Below, one piece after another: positions 44,375 to 54,125 of a stretch of 64,000 bases of DNA (positions are counted from its first letter, which is position 1; each line of letters starts with the position of its first letter). A program made the translations under genes and the position numbers. This DNA comes from JBBITI01 sp963735055 (lineage in GTDB: Bacteria; Chloroflexota; Dehalococcoidia; Dehalococcoidales; UBA2162). A model generated the notes under the pieces. It saw only the letters and a program-made list of their open reading frames with translations. It was not told where the DNA came from and did not search any database. Where the stretch lies: NCBI GenBank assembly GCA_963735055.1, contig CAVTJN010000021.1, forward strand, positions 1-64,000, read 5' to 3'.

Positions 44375-45235
44375 ATGGACATTTCCGGCAGAACCATAGT
44401 CTGTGGCCTTATCGGCGACCCGGTGGCCCACTCGATGTCACCGGCCATGCAGAACGCCGCCTTTCGAAGGCTGGGGCTGGACTACGCCTACGTGCCATTC
44501 CGGGTGGAGAGTGGCGCAATTGGAGCCGCCGTCTCCGCGGTGCGCGCCCTGCACATCAGGGGCCTGAACGTGACCATCCCTCACAAACTGGCGGTGATTC
44601 CCTTCCTGGACCGGCTTGACGGGCTGGCGGCTAAAATCGGCGCGGTGAATACGATCGTGAACGAAGCCGGCGTTTTGACGGGCTACAACACGGACGCCCC
44701 GGGATTCCTGAAGCCGCTCCTGCAAAGAGGGTTCGAACCGGCGGGAAAACGAGTCCTCATCGTCGGCGGTGGCGGTGCTGCCCGGGCGGTGGCATTCGCC
44801 TTGATGGACGGCGGGGCATCCCTGACCATATTGAACCGGACCCCGGACCGCGCCCGGGAACTGGCTGCACAGCTCTCTTCTCAGTTCTCCGGAAAGGCCG
44901 AGGGCGCCTTGCTGGACGTGCCTAATCTGGCGGCCGCGGTGGGCGGGGCGGACATGGTGGTGAATACGACCAGCGTCGGCATGGGCGCCACCGCCCCCGA
45001 GACGCCGGTGCCCGCGCCATTGCTCCGGCCGGGCCTTCTGGTTTACGATATCGTATACAACCCGGTGCGGACGAGATTGTTGAAGGATGCCGAAGCCGCC
45101 GGCTGCACCACGATCTCGGGGGCCGACATGCTCGCCTGGCAGGGCGCGCTGGCTTTCGAGAAATGGACCGGACAGGCCGCCCCGGTGGATCTCATGAGAG
45201 AAGAGATCATCAGGCATCTGAACGATGAAAACTAA
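44375..45235 (+). CDS. aroE: Shikimate dehydrogenase
   Basis: NADPH-dependent reduction of 3-dehydroshikimate to shikimate. The 286-residue protein has GDPVAHSMSPAMQNAAF, LNVTIPHKLAVIPFLD (catalytic Lys), NTDAPGFLKPL and the Rossmann motif GGGGAARAVAFALMDGGA. It ends LMREEIIRHLNDEN, with the aroK start overlapping. Confidence 0.95.
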   Translation: MDISGRTIVCGLIGDPVAHSMSPAMQNAAFRRLGLDYAYVPFRVESGAIGAAVSAVRALHIRGLNVTIPHKLAVIPFLDRLDGLAAKIGAVNTIVNEAGVLTGYNTDAPGFLKPLLQRGFEPAGKRVLIVGGGGAARAVAFALMDGGASLTILNRTPDRARELAAQLSSQFSGKAEGALLDVPNLAAAVGGADMVVNTTSVGMGATAPETPVPAPLLRPGLLVYDIVYNPVRTRLLKDAEAAGCTTISGADMLAWQGALAFEKWTGQAAPVDLMREEIIRHLNDEN

Positions 45236-45761
45236 CGTCGCTCTCATCGGATTCATGGGTACAGGCAAGACGGCCGTCGGCCAGACGCTCGCCGGCAAGC
45301 TGGGGCTGAAATTCATTGAGACCGACGCCCTCGTATCGGCGCACGCCGGGCAGTCAATTCCGATGATATTCCAGGAGGGCGGTGAAATCGCCTTTCGCGA
45401 AGCTGAGATTCAAGCCGTCCACGAGGCCGCCCGCGAGAGGCGGGCCGTGATTGCCTGTGGCGGGGGCGTGGTATTGAACTGGATCAACATCGACCGCCTG
45501 CGCGAGACTGCAGTAGTCGTCCGGCTTACGGCCGCTCCTGCCGTCACCCTGAAGCGGGTGTCCCGGGAAGTGGGTAGGCGGCCGCTTCTTGAGGTCGGTG
45601 AGCCGCTGGCCCGGATCCGGGAAATGATGCGGTTCCGTGAGCCTTTCTACCGGCGGGCGGCGGACGTGACCGTAAACACGTCGCGACTGGGAGTGACTGC
45701 CGTTGCCGATGCCATAATAGCCAGGTTGGAGGAAGATGCGGGTTTCGATTGGCCGAAGTGA
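45225..45761 (+). CDS. aroK: Shikimate kinase
   Basis: Phosphorylates shikimate at the 3-hydroxyl. The P-loop IGFMGTGKTAVGQTLAGKL and ACGGGVV are clear, with RPLLEVGEPLARIREMMRFREPFYRRAAD as the lid region. At 178 residues it is normal for the family. It overlaps aroE and aroA by about 11 and 26 bases. Confidence 0.94.
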   Translation: MKTNVALIGFMGTGKTAVGQTLAGKLGLKFIETDALVSAHAGQSIPMIFQEGGEIAFREAEIQAVHEAARERRAVIACGGGVVLNWINIDRLRETAVVVRLTAAPAVTLKRVSREVGRRPLLEVGEPLARIREMMRFREPFYRRAADVTVNTSRLGVTAVADAIIARLEEDAGFDWPK

Positions 45762-47002
45762 CATATCCGGCCGCGTGATGGCGCCGTCATCAAAGAGCTA
45801 CACGATCCGGGGCCTGATGTGCGCCGCCCTGGCCCGCGGCACATCTGAATTGGTCTATCCGCTCCTTGCCGACGATACCGAAGCGGCCGGCGAAGTCTTG
45901 ACCGCCATCGGCGTCAGCATCGCCCGGCAGGAGACCTCATGGCGCGTTTCCGGGGGCAATCTCCGGGCGCCGGGATCCGACCTGAACTGCCACGAGTCGG
46001 CGGCTACCTTCCGGTTCATGACCGCCATCGCGGCTGCTGTTCCGGGCGTATCCCGGCTCACCGCCAGACCATCGCTTGCCCGCCGGCCGATTGGACCTCT
46101 GGTGGACGCCCTCCGCCAGGTCGGCGTCGACTGCCGGCAGGACACGGCCGGCGGCACCATGACCGTCCGGGGAGGCGGTCTGAAGGGTGGGGTGGCCACT
46201 CTCCCCGGCAACATCAGTTCGCAGTACGTATCGGCCCTGCTGCTGATTGCGCCGCTGACCGAAAACGGACTCACGGTACGGCTGACCACGCCGCTGGAGT
46301 CAAGACCATATGTCGCCATGACCATTGAATGCCTGAACCAGTTCGGCATCGCGGTCAACGCGTCTGCGGACTACCGGACATTCGAAGTCGCCCGGCAGGA
46401 ATACCGGCCGGCCCGGTATATCGTCGAAGGGGACTGGTCTTCGGTCTCGTACTTGCTGGCCTTGGGAGCTGCTGCCGGCACGGTCGCTGTTGACAACCTG
46501 AATCCCGGCAGTCTCCAGGGCGACAAAGTACTTCTCCAGTGGCTGCAGCAGATGGGCGCCCGCATTAGGGTCAGCGACAACCTGGTGAGCGTAGGCCGCG
46601 GAAAGCTGAAAGCCATCGATGCTGATCTCTACCGACTGTATCGACTTGCTGCCGACGGTAGCGGTGGTCGCGGCGATGGCCGAGGGGACGAGCCGGCTAA
46701 GCGGGATTGCCCGGGCCCGGATAAAAGAGTCCGACCGCGTGGCTTCGGTTAAACAGGAGTTGGGCAAGGCCGGCATCCAAGTCTTGGAGGATACAAACAG
46801 CTTGACCATCGTCGGCGGGAAGCCGGCGGGGGCGGTCTTCGGCAGTCACAGCGACCACCGGATTGCCATGGCGTTCAGCGTATTGGGGACCGTCACCGGC
46901 GATACGGTGATTGAGGGCGCCGAATGTGTGACTAAGACGTACCCCGACTACTGGCAGACGCTCAAATCGATCGGGGGGAAGGTTGACATAAATGTCGGAT
47001 AG
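45736..47002 (+). CDS. aroA: 3-phosphoshikimate 1-carboxyvinyltransferase (one frameshift)
   Basis: EPSP synthase, sixth step of the pathway. The first frame has SGRVMAPSSKSYTIRGLMCA, NCHESAATFRFMTAIAA and RPIGPLVDALRQVGVDC, then TVRGGGLKGGVATLPGNISSQYVSALL. After an inserted base near 46,630 the frame continues with SDCIDLLPTVAVVAAMAEGT, ARIKESDRVASVKQEL and GSHSDHRIAMAFSVLG, ending KVDINVG. The two frames join cleanly, so a sequencing error is likely. Length is about 422 codons. Confidence 0.93.
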
Positions 47003-48083
47003 TCTGGGAAAGGTGTTTGTTGTCACCAGCTTCGGAGAGAGCCACGGCCGGTGTATCGGGGTGGTGGTTCAGGGCTGTCCCGCCGGCCTGGGCATCGACG
47101 TATCTGACATCCAGCGCGACGTCGACCGCCGGCGGCCGGCGCCGGGGGCCGGCTCCACCGCCCGGGCTGAAGCGGACCGGGTTGAGGTCCTGTCGGGCAT
47201 TTTTGACGGCCGTACCACCGGTGCCCCGCTGGCCATGTTGGTCTGGAACCGGGACACGGACTCTTCCCAGTATGAGAAGATGCGATTCTTGCCCCGTCCC
47301 GGCCACGCCGATTATACGTCATTTGTGAAGTATGGCGGTTTCAACGACTTCCGGGGCGGGGGTCGGTTCTCGGGCCGGATCACCGCCGGATTCGTCATTG
47401 CCGGAGCCGTGGCCAGGAAGCTGCTCAGTACCATTGGAATTGAGGTCCTCGCCCATACCACCGACATCGGCGGCATAAAAGCCCGCCCGGTCGCTGTCGA
47501 AGACATTCGCCAGAACGTCTACAAAAGTCATCATAGGTGCGCCGACATCGAAGCGGCGGAGGCCATGGCGAGCGCCATCGAAAGGGCGGCGCAGGCCGGC
47601 GACAGCCTGGGCGGCATCGTGGAGGGACTGGCACTCAACGTGCCGGCGGGGTTGGGCGAGCCCGTCTTTGACACCATCGAAGGCGATCTGGCCAAGGCGC
47701 TATTTGCCATTCCGGCCGTCAAGGGCATTGAGTTCGGGTCCGGTTTCGCCGTATCGGCGGCCCGAGGGTCGGAAAACAACGATCCCTTCGAGATCGTCGG
47801 CGGTAAGGTCGTGACAAGCAGCAACCATGCCGGTGGTATCCTCGGGGGAATCACTGACGGGATGCCCATCGTCCTCCGGGTGGCTTTCAAACCAACCCCG
47901 TCGATCTCGATGAAACAGCAGACGGTGGATATTAAAGAGATGGCCGCCGCGGAACTCAGCGTCAGAGGGAGGCATGACGCCTGCATTGTGCCTCGGGCCG
48001 TGCCGGTGGTAGAATCAATGATCGCTGTGACACTGGCCGATTTCGCCTTGCGGGCAGGAGTGATACCGAGGGTGATACGATGA
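46992..48083 (+). CDS. aroC: Chorismate synthase
   Basis: Last step to chorismate, needing reduced FMN. The 363-residue protein has FVVTSFGESHGRCIGVVVQG, RRRPAPGAGSTARAEADRVEVLSG, RPGHADYTSFVKYG and GGILGGITDGMPIVLRVAFK. The ATG overlaps the end of aroA. It overlaps pheA by four bases. Confidence 0.95.
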   Translation: MSDSLGKVFVVTSFGESHGRCIGVVVQGCPAGLGIDVSDIQRDVDRRRPAPGAGSTARAEADRVEVLSGIFDGRTTGAPLAMLVWNRDTDSSQYEKMRFLPRPGHADYTSFVKYGGFNDFRGGGRFSGRITAGFVIAGAVARKLLSTIGIEVLAHTTDIGGIKARPVAVEDIRQNVYKSHHRCADIEAAEAMASAIERAAQAGDSLGGIVEGLALNVPAGLGEPVFDTIEGDLAKALFAIPAVKGIEFGSGFAVSAARGSENNDPFEIVGGKVVTSSNHAGGILGGITDGMPIVLRVAFKPTPSISMKQQTVDIKEMAAAELSVRGRHDACIVPRAVPVVESMIAVTLADFALRAGVIPRVIR

Positions 48084-49147
48084 GCCTGGAAGACCTGAGA
48101 AAACGCATCGACAGCACGGATGCCGAGATCGTCCGCCTGATCGCTGAACGCATCGCCATTTCCAGACAGATCGGCGAGGAAAAGAAGACGGCGGGCCGCC
48201 CGGTCCGCGACCCGGAGCGCGAAAAACGGGTGCTGGCCCGGGTCAAGAAGCTGGCCGGTGAGTCGGACGTCAGTGAACATGACGTCGAAGGTATCTACCG
48301 GCAGATCATTGCCGCTTCCACCAGCGTCCAGGGACTGGTGGTGGCTTTTCAGGGAGAAATCGGTGCATACAGCGAAGAGGCTGCCTTCCGCTACTTCGGG
48401 AATTCGGTAGGCGTCAGGCCGTGCGAGAAGCTGGATGACGTGTTCGGGGCGGTTGACCGCGGTGAGGTCAACGCCGGCATTGTCCCCATCGAGAACTCCC
48501 TCGAGGGGAGCATCAGCCGGACCTACGACTTGCTCCTCGATTCCAGCCTGAAGGTGTCCGGCGAGACCGAACTCCGGGTTGTCCATTGTCTGATCGCCAA
48601 TCCGGGCGCCACCCTGGCATCGATAAAGACCGTCTTTTCGCACCCCCAGGCACTTGGACAGTGCCAGTCATTCCTGAGACACCTGGGAAAGGAACTGGTT
48701 CCGACCTACGATACGGCCGGCAGTGTCAAGATGATCAAGGAAAAAGGGATTACTGACGGAGCGGCCATCGCCAGCGCCCGGGCCGCTGACATCTACGGCA
48801 TGAGTGTGATCGCCCGCGAGATTGAAGACAACGCCAACAATTTCACCCGTTTCTTCATACTCGGAAAACAGGACTCGGCACCGACCGGGAATGATAAGAC
48901 ATCGATCGTCTTCTCGGTAAAACACAAGCCCGGAGCCCTCTACGAACTGGTGAAGGAATTGGCCACCCGGAAGGTCAACCTGACCAAGATCGAATCCCGG
49001 CCGACCCGACAGAAGCCATGGGAATACAACTTCTACCTCGATTTTGAGGGACACCGCGAGGACCGGGCCGCCAGGGAAGCCCTGGAAAGCATCGGCGAGT
49101 TTGCCCTGTTTGTGAAGGTGCTCGGCTCTTACCCGAAAGCGAAGTAG
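48080..49147 (+). CDS. pheA: Chorismate mutase / prephenate dehydratase (P-protein)
   Basis: Bifunctional route to phenylpyruvate. Residues 1-85 are an AroQ chorismate mutase helix bundle (LEDLRKRIDSTDAEIVRLIA). Residues 92-270 are the prephenate dehydratase (VVAFQGEIGAYSEEAAFRYF; NNFTRFFILG with the Thr-Arg-Phe active site). Residues 278-350 are an ACT domain (IVFSVKHKPGALYELVKELA, KIESRPTRQKPWEYNFYLDF), the Phe-binding feedback site. The ESRP motif is intact, so allosteric control is expected. Confidence 0.95.
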   Translation: MSLEDLRKRIDSTDAEIVRLIAERIAISRQIGEEKKTAGRPVRDPEREKRVLARVKKLAGESDVSEHDVEGIYRQIIAASTSVQGLVVAFQGEIGAYSEEAAFRYFGNSVGVRPCEKLDDVFGAVDRGEVNAGIVPIENSLEGSISRTYDLLLDSSLKVSGETELRVVHCLIANPGATLASIKTVFSHPQALGQCQSFLRHLGKELVPTYDTAGSVKMIKEKGITDGAAIASARAADIYGMSVIAREIEDNANNFTRFFILGKQDSAPTGNDKTSIVFSVKHKPGALYELVKELATRKVNLTKIESRPTRQKPWEYNFYLDFEGHREDRAAREALESIGEFALFVKVLGSYPKAK

Positions 49148-49238
49148 TGCTGCTCCCATACTTTCCCGGCTGCCTATCCCTGGCCTGCGCCTGACCGCCG
49201 GGAAGCGGGGTCGTCACACACCGAAGGAATAAGAAACC

Positions 49239-50117
49239 ATGAAGATCGCTATAATTGGCGGGTCCGGCAAAATGGGCGCCTGGTTCGGCCGGTTCTTTGC
49301 CGCTGACGGAAACGACGTGACTCTGATCGGCAGGAGCCAAGAGCGGCTCGAGGCCCTGACACCGGCCGCCGGCGTAAGTATTTCGGCAAGTCCTTCTGCG
49401 GTGACCGGAGCGGATGTCGTTCTTGTTTCCGTGCCCATGGAGAGTTTCGAGGAGGTTGCCCGCGAATACGGCCTTTACATTGCCCCGGGGCAAACCGTCA
49501 TCGAGATTACATCCGTCAAAGTCGTGCCGGTGGCCGCGATGCACCGCCACCTGAAGACCGCGAAAGTACTGGGCGTACACCCGATGTTCGGCCCGGGCGC
49601 CCGCGATATGACGAACCAAAACTTCATCCTCACCCCGACCGGCGAAGCCGAGCGTCTCCTGGCCGGGAAAGTAGCGGCCTATATCGAGACCCGGGGCGGA
49701 AAAGTAAGCCTGATGTCACCGGAGGACCATGACCGCACCATGGCCGTCGTCCTGGGTTTTCCGCACATCGTGGCGCTCGTTGCCGCGGACACCCTTCTGA
49801 AGTTGGGAGATTTCGAGCAGCTCGAACGGTTGGGAGGCACCACGTGCCGCCTGCTGATGATGCTGGCCGACAGTGTGCTTACCGAAGACCCCGCCCTCTA
49901 CGCCTCCATCCAGACGAACCTGCAGGGAATGGGCGCGGTCTACGACCTGTTCGAGAAGAACTTGTCCGAATGGACAGACCTGGTCCTGCAGAACAACCGA
50001 CCGAGCTTCATCACCCGTATGGAAGCCCTGGGCAAAGCTCGCCGGAAGGTCGACGCCGGGTTTGGCAAGGCTTATGACCACATGTACCGGACGCTAGGCG
50101 GACCCGCCCTGGGGTAA
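49239..50117 (+). CDS. tyrA: Prephenate dehydrogenase
   Basis: Oxidative decarboxylation of prephenate to 4-hydroxyphenylpyruvate, the Tyr branch. The 292-residue protein opens with the Rossmann fold MKIAIIGGSGKMGAWFGRFF and has GVHPMFGPGARDMTNQNFIL (catalytic His). No ACT domain is present, so feedback by Tyr would be weak. It starts 91 bases after pheA. Its last 24 bases overlap the convergent HNH gene. Confidence 0.9.
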   Translation: MKIAIIGGSGKMGAWFGRFFAADGNDVTLIGRSQERLEALTPAAGVSISASPSAVTGADVVLVSVPMESFEEVAREYGLYIAPGQTVIEITSVKVVPVAAMHRHLKTAKVLGVHPMFGPGARDMTNQNFILTPTGEAERLLAGKVAAYIETRGGKVSLMSPEDHDRTMAVVLGFPHIVALVAADTLLKLGDFEQLERLGGTTCRLLMMLADSVLTEDPALYASIQTNLQGMGAVYDLFEKNLSEWTDLVLQNNRPSFITRMEALGKARRKVDAGFGKAYDHMYRTLGGPALG

Positions 50118-50633
50118 CGCCTTAGGCATCGGGAGATACTTCTTCCATTCCTGCCGGATGTCTTTATGGTGGTCGTAAACGAAGTAACTACCGCCGTCCC
50201 GGGGCGGCGCGGGCTGGGGGAACAACCTCATTCCGGCTTCTTTGGGAGTCCTTCCCGCCTTCCCGCGATTGCACGGAATGCAGGCACTAACTACGTTCTC
50301 CCACGTGTGGGGACCGCCCCGGTAGCGCGGTATCACATGATCCAGCGTAAGCTGCTTGGCCTGTTTTCCGCAATACTGGCAGGTGTATTGATCGCGGCGG
50401 AAAATCTCCATTCGGGTGAGCTTACGGTTCGTCCGTTTGGGCCGCCTCACCATCGACGAGATGCGGATGACCGAGGGCACTGCGAACACACGGTCGGCGG
50501 AACGCACAAACCCCGAGCCGTTTTCCAACATCTCAGCCTTCTGCTGTTCGATGAGGACGATGGCACGCCGTGCCCGGCAAACGTTCAGGGGTTCATATCC
50601 AAGGTTAAGCACCAGGACCGGAGAATCTACCAT
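50094..50633 (-). CDS. HNH endonuclease-domain protein
   Basis: A 179-residue HNH nuclease. The zinc-binding and catalytic part has YTCQYCGKQAKQLTLDHVIP, PRYRGGPHTWENVVSACIPC, then NRGKAGRTP (CxxC, DH, N, CxxC). The N-terminal part (VLVLNLGYEPLNVCRARRAI) is seen in stand-alone HNH proteins of many bacteria. It lies behind the replication genes with an 84-base gap. Its target is unknown; repair or DNA processing are possibilities. Confidence 0.85.
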   Translation of the reverse strand: MVDSPVLVLNLGYEPLNVCRARRAIVLIEQQKAEMLENGSGFVRSADRVFAVPSVIRISSMVRRPKRTNRKLTRMEIFRRDQYTCQYCGKQAKQLTLDHVIPRYRGGPHTWENVVSACIPCNRGKAGRTPKEAGMRLFPQPAPPRDGGSYFVYDHHKDIRQEWKKYLPMPKALPQGGSA

Positions 50634-50717
50634 TCACAGCCTTCTTGCCACATTCTACTAGCAACGGAACGAGTTCTGCAAACTGGCTGGCGCCTCACCC
50701 GTCTATGACGTGGACCG

Positions 50718-52115
50718 CTACGCCGCTCGCCTCGGGTTCCGCGCCGACTTCTTCTGAGCCCTTACGTCTCCCCGGTAGTCCGGGGCCGTGATGTTGAAGA
50801 GCATGCTGATCTTGGGATCTACAAACCGCGAACTGAGACGGCTTTCGATCTCGTCCAGTGAACAGCAGGTAGTGATTACCGATGGCAAGCGGGCGTTGTA
50901 ACGGTGGTTGATGACCTGATAGAGCTTCTCCTGCGCCCAAGGCGTGCTGGCCTGCTCCCCAAAATCGTCAAAAGCCAGCAGGGGCGCCGTCTTGACTGCC
51001 TCGAACAACTGGTCGTATGAGACCCTGCTGTCCGGACTGAACGTCGACCGCAGGTGGTCAAGAAAATCAGGTACCACCACGAACAGAGCGGGTTTCTTTA
51101 TCTGGTAACGGTAGTTCACGATCGCCGCTGCGAGGTGAGTCTTACCGCATCCGTTCACTCCCTGGAACACCAGCCACCCATCGGGTGACTTGGCAAACTC
51201 GCGCGCCAGCCGGACCGCTTCCGACAGGTTATGTCTTTGCTCGATGGGCAGATTCTGACGTTCGCCAAAACCTTCGAACGTCATCGTCTTCTGAAGTTCA
51301 AACCCCGGCGCCCAATTTGACGAGGAAAGCGCTGGCGTCCGCTGGCCGATGTCGTATACCTGGCAGGACTCGGAGTTCAACAGGCGGGTCCGCATTCTGT
51401 CCTCAAGTTCGTCGACTGGTGAGCTCGATAGTATCACCGTTGGCAACCGGTTCCCGTACCGGTGGCTCAGCAACTGATCGAGCTTCTCCTTAGCCCACGG
51501 CGTGGCCGACTGCGTTCCCAAGTCGTCGAGTATGAGCAAAGCAACATTGCGTACCTGCTGAAAGAGATCGTCGTAAGGGACTTCGCTGTTCGGACCAAAC
51601 GACGAGCGCAGGTGGTCTAGAAGATCAGGAGCGGAAATATAGAACACTGGCCTTCCGTTTTCAAGACACGAATTTGCTATCGACGCCGCCAGGTGGCTTT
51701 TGCCACTGCCGCTCGGACCGACAAATGCGACCCACCCAGCCGGTTCTTCCGCAAATCGAACGGCCGCTTCGAAGGCTTTCCTGAACCTGGCTCTGGCAGC
51801 CTCGTCCGCGTCTCGGCCGTCCGGATTCAGATTGGCGAACGTGAACCGTGACAGCGAACCAAGATTGCTGTAGCGCAGGAGACGGTCCTGCCGCCCTTCT
51901 TTGGCATCTTTTTGGGTACACTCGCACGGGACAGCGCGACTGTAGTCGGGTTTGCCGGATGAAAGCAGCGGGTACACGAACCTGGCCCCGTTGCATCGCG
52001 GGCACACGGGCTCAGAAGCGGCCGCCGGATTATCATCGCTGGACCATGTGTCCGTACTTTCCCTTGATGTATTTGTCCGGATCCGCCTTCTTAGAATGTC
52101 CCCTATCTGTTCCAT
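50718..52115 (-). CDS. DnaC-like protein with two AAA+ domains
   Basis: A 465-residue putative helicase loader. A zinc-ribbon-like N-terminus (CPRC at 38-41, CEC at 64-66) is followed by two complete DnaC/IstB-type AAA+ domains. Domain 1 has Walker A GPSGSGKSH (133-141) and Walker B LLILDDLG (193-200). Domain 2 has Walker A GVNGCGKTH (319-327) and Walker B LLAFDDFG (379-386). The two share DLLDHLRSSFGPNSEVPYDD against DFLDHLRSTFSPDSRVSYDQ. A normal DnaC has one. Its start lies 83 bases inside the upstream DnaD-like gene. It probably loads the DnaB next to it. Confidence 0.85.
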   Translation of the reverse strand: MEQIGDILRRRIRTNTSRESTDTWSSDDNPAAASEPVCPRCNGARFVYPLLSSGKPDYSRAVPCECTQKDAKEGRQDRLLRYSNLGSLSRFTFANLNPDGRDADEAARARFRKAFEAAVRFAEEPAGWVAFVGPSGSGKSHLAASIANSCLENGRPVFYISAPDLLDHLRSSFGPNSEVPYDDLFQQVRNVALLILDDLGTQSATPWAKEKLDQLLSHRYGNRLPTVILSSSPVDELEDRMRTRLLNSESCQVYDIGQRTPALSSSNWAPGFELQKTMTFEGFGERQNLPIEQRHNLSEAVRLAREFAKSPDGWLVFQGVNGCGKTHLAAAIVNYRYQIKKPALFVVVPDFLDHLRSTFSPDSRVSYDQLFEAVKTAPLLAFDDFGEQASTPWAQEKLYQVINHRYNARLPSVITTCCSLDEIESRLSSRFVDPKISMLFNITAPDYRGDVRAQKKSARNPRRAA

Positions 52116-52749
52116 CGGACTTTCCCTCGGAGCCCCATCGTTCCAGGATGGCCGAAACGTAGCTCCATTTTCGCTTGTTATTGTTCGTTGCCTCCCGTAT
52201 CGCGTCCCGAATCCAAGTTTCCGGATATGATTTCAGGGCGTCCCTCAACTCGTCGGCAACCATCGGTGTGAGAAGGCCGATATTCTCCTCATAGACAGTA
52301 AAGACGTTGGGCATCGGTTCGGGGCTGGGATAGTTCACCTCATTCACCGCCTTCAGCCCCGGAAGAACCATCTTCCCGCTTCTAAGGTTCGCCACAGTCT
52401 GCCGATCCGATTCAGTATTCAGGAAATAGATGTCATCCGAAATGCCGTCCGCGGCCATTTTCGTCCGTAAGATGGTACCCCGCTCCACGGCTTTGTCCAG
52501 AGCGGCCGCGAGATTCACGCGGGCATCCTGCCCTTCCTCGGCCAGGCCCTTCATCAGGGCCGCGTCCCCGCTCAATTCGTTCATGCTGACAAACCGCACA
52601 CTGCCCCGTTTTCGGTAGATAAGGCGGAAAACGGTTAGCGTGGCCTTCAATTCAGCGATATCAGACATCGCGGGGAGAAGATGACTGAAGAAGGGCTCGG
52701 GTACGGCCGTGAAAAGCATTTTGGCCGGAAAACCGCCGAAAGTCGTCAT
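52033..52749 (-). CDS. DnaD-like primosomal protein
   Basis: A 238-residue protein with an N-terminal winged-helix part (LKATLTVFRLIYRKRGSVRF) and a C-terminal DnaD/DUF127-like helix (NIGLLTPMVADELRDALKSY and PETWIRDAIREATNNNKRKW, then SYVSAILERW). DnaD proteins help open replication forks and recruit DnaC and DnaB. ATG 52749 overlaps the dnaB stop by four bases, and the 3' end overlaps the DnaC-like gene by 83 bases. Confidence 0.83.
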   Translation of the reverse strand: MTTFGGFPAKMLFTAVPEPFFSHLLPAMSDIAELKATLTVFRLIYRKRGSVRFVSMNELSGDAALMKGLAEEGQDARVNLAAALDKAVERGTILRTKMAADGISDDIYFLNTESDRQTVANLRSGKMVLPGLKAVNEVNYPSPEPMPNVFTVYEENIGLLTPMVADELRDALKSYPETWIRDAIREATNNNKRKWSYVSAILERWGSEGKSDGTDRGHSKKADPDKYIKGKYGHMVQR

Positions 52750-54122
52750 AGCATGCTCGGTTCTTGCCGCGCCATATCAGAAAACCGCGCCGACTTAGGA
52801 GAAAAGTGCAGCTTGATATCGCCCGTCGGCCCGTTGCGCTGCTTGGCCACGATGATGTCGGCGATCCCTGCCGGGTACTCCTCGTCGGGATGCAACGCGT
52901 CCCACTGTTCCCGGTTATAGTAATACTCGTCGCGGTAGATGAACGCCACCACATCGGCATCCTGCTCAATGCTACCGCTTTCGCGAAGATCGGACAGCTG
53001 CGGGCGGTGAGACGCCCGCCACTCCACTGCCCGGCTCAACTGGGACACGCAGATCACCGGCACGTCCAGTTCTCGGGCCAGCGCCTTCAGCGAGCGGGAG
53101 ATGTACCCGATCTCCTGCACTCGGTTCTCGGTCCTGACATCGCCCTGGATCAGCTGGAGGTAATCCACGATAATCAGATCGATGCCCCGCTCAAAATGGA
53201 GCCGTCGGGCTTTGCTTCTCATTTCCACCACGCGGAGCATGGGCGAATCGTCAATGTATACCGGCGCCTCCGACAGGACCCCGATGGCGTTCATGATCCT
53301 TCTTTCCTCGTCGTCGCTGGTGTGAGCGCCAATCTGGATCCGCCGGGAATCGACGTCGGACTGGCTGGCCAACATGCGTACCACGATCGGCTCCCGGGCC
53401 ATTTCGAGGCTGAAGACGGCCGCACACGCCCCCTGTTTGATGGCGGCATTGGTAGCTATACTCAGCGCGAAACTAGTCTTGCCCATGCTCGGTCTGCCGG
53501 CAATAATGATCAGGTCTGACCGGCCCAGCCCACCGAAGAACTCATCCAGGCCGGCGAAACCGGTTGTGATTCGCTGTATGGGCTTGGGCTGTCCATCCTG
53601 CGGCTCCGGCGGCCCCGGCTCAAAATACTTATCCAGAATCTGACGGATCGGGATGAAATCACGGGGTGACTGGCCATGGCGAAGACGAAACAGAACGTCC
53701 TCAGCCCGATTGAGACTGCCGTCGACATCCGGACTGGCCTCATACCCTATCGCTTCAATTTGCCCGGCAGCCTGTATGAGACGCCGGCTCACCGCCAGAC
53801 GGGCCACAATCCGCGCATAGTGCTCGATATCTAGTGACGTGGGGACGACCGATATCAAGTGGCTCAGGTAGGAAGCGCCGCCACAGGCGGCCAGTTTCCC
53901 CTGGCGCTCCAGCTCCTGGGCGACCGTTATCTGGTCGATTGCCTCGTTTCGTTGATACAGACTGAGGCACGCTCCGTAAAGGAGTTGGCACTGTTCGTGG
54001 TAGAAGTCCCCGGTTTGGAGGGTGGAGGCAATCTGAAATATCGCGCTGCCGTCGATGAGAAGGGACCCGATCGCCGCCTCTTCAGCATCCAAATCGCGGG
54101 GTGGCAGCTTCTCCCCGTTCAA
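52746..54122 (-). CDS. dnaB: Replicative DNA helicase
   Basis: A 458-residue DnaB. The N-terminal domain has PPRDLDAEEAAIGSLLIDGS and ERQGKLAACGGASYLSHLIS. The RecA-type core has Walker A GRPSMGKTSFALSIA, DLIIVDYLQLIQG, VCVSQLSRAVEWRASHRPQL in slightly varied form (VICVSQLSRAVEWR), and DLRESGSIEQDADVVAFIYR. No intein is present. It unwinds DNA ahead of the fork. It sits four bases after rplI, the common chromosomal order. Confidence 0.95.
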   Translation of the reverse strand: MNGEKLPPRDLDAEEAAIGSLLIDGSAIFQIASTLQTGDFYHEQCQLLYGACLSLYQRNEAIDQITVAQELERQGKLAACGGASYLSHLISVVPTSLDIEHYARIVARLAVSRRLIQAAGQIEAIGYEASPDVDGSLNRAEDVLFRLRHGQSPRDFIPIRQILDKYFEPGPPEPQDGQPKPIQRITTGFAGLDEFFGGLGRSDLIIIAGRPSMGKTSFALSIATNAAIKQGACAAVFSLEMAREPIVVRMLASQSDVDSRRIQIGAHTSDDEERRIMNAIGVLSEAPVYIDDSPMLRVVEMRSKARRLHFERGIDLIIVDYLQLIQGDVRTENRVQEIGYISRSLKALARELDVPVICVSQLSRAVEWRASHRPQLSDLRESGSIEQDADVVAFIYRDEYYYNREQWDALHPDEEYPAGIADIIVAKQRNGPTGDIKLHFSPKSARFSDMARQEPSML

Positions 54123-54125
54123 GTG

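Noticed and set aside
41191..50117. Selenoprotein genes with internal TGA in the aro region
   Set aside because: The only frame break (aroA near 46,630) changes frame and is not an in-frame TGA.
50094..54122. Prophage replication module (HNH, DnaC, DnaD, DnaB)
   Set aside because: rplI directly precedes dnaB, the usual chromosomal order, and there are no phage structural or integrase genes.
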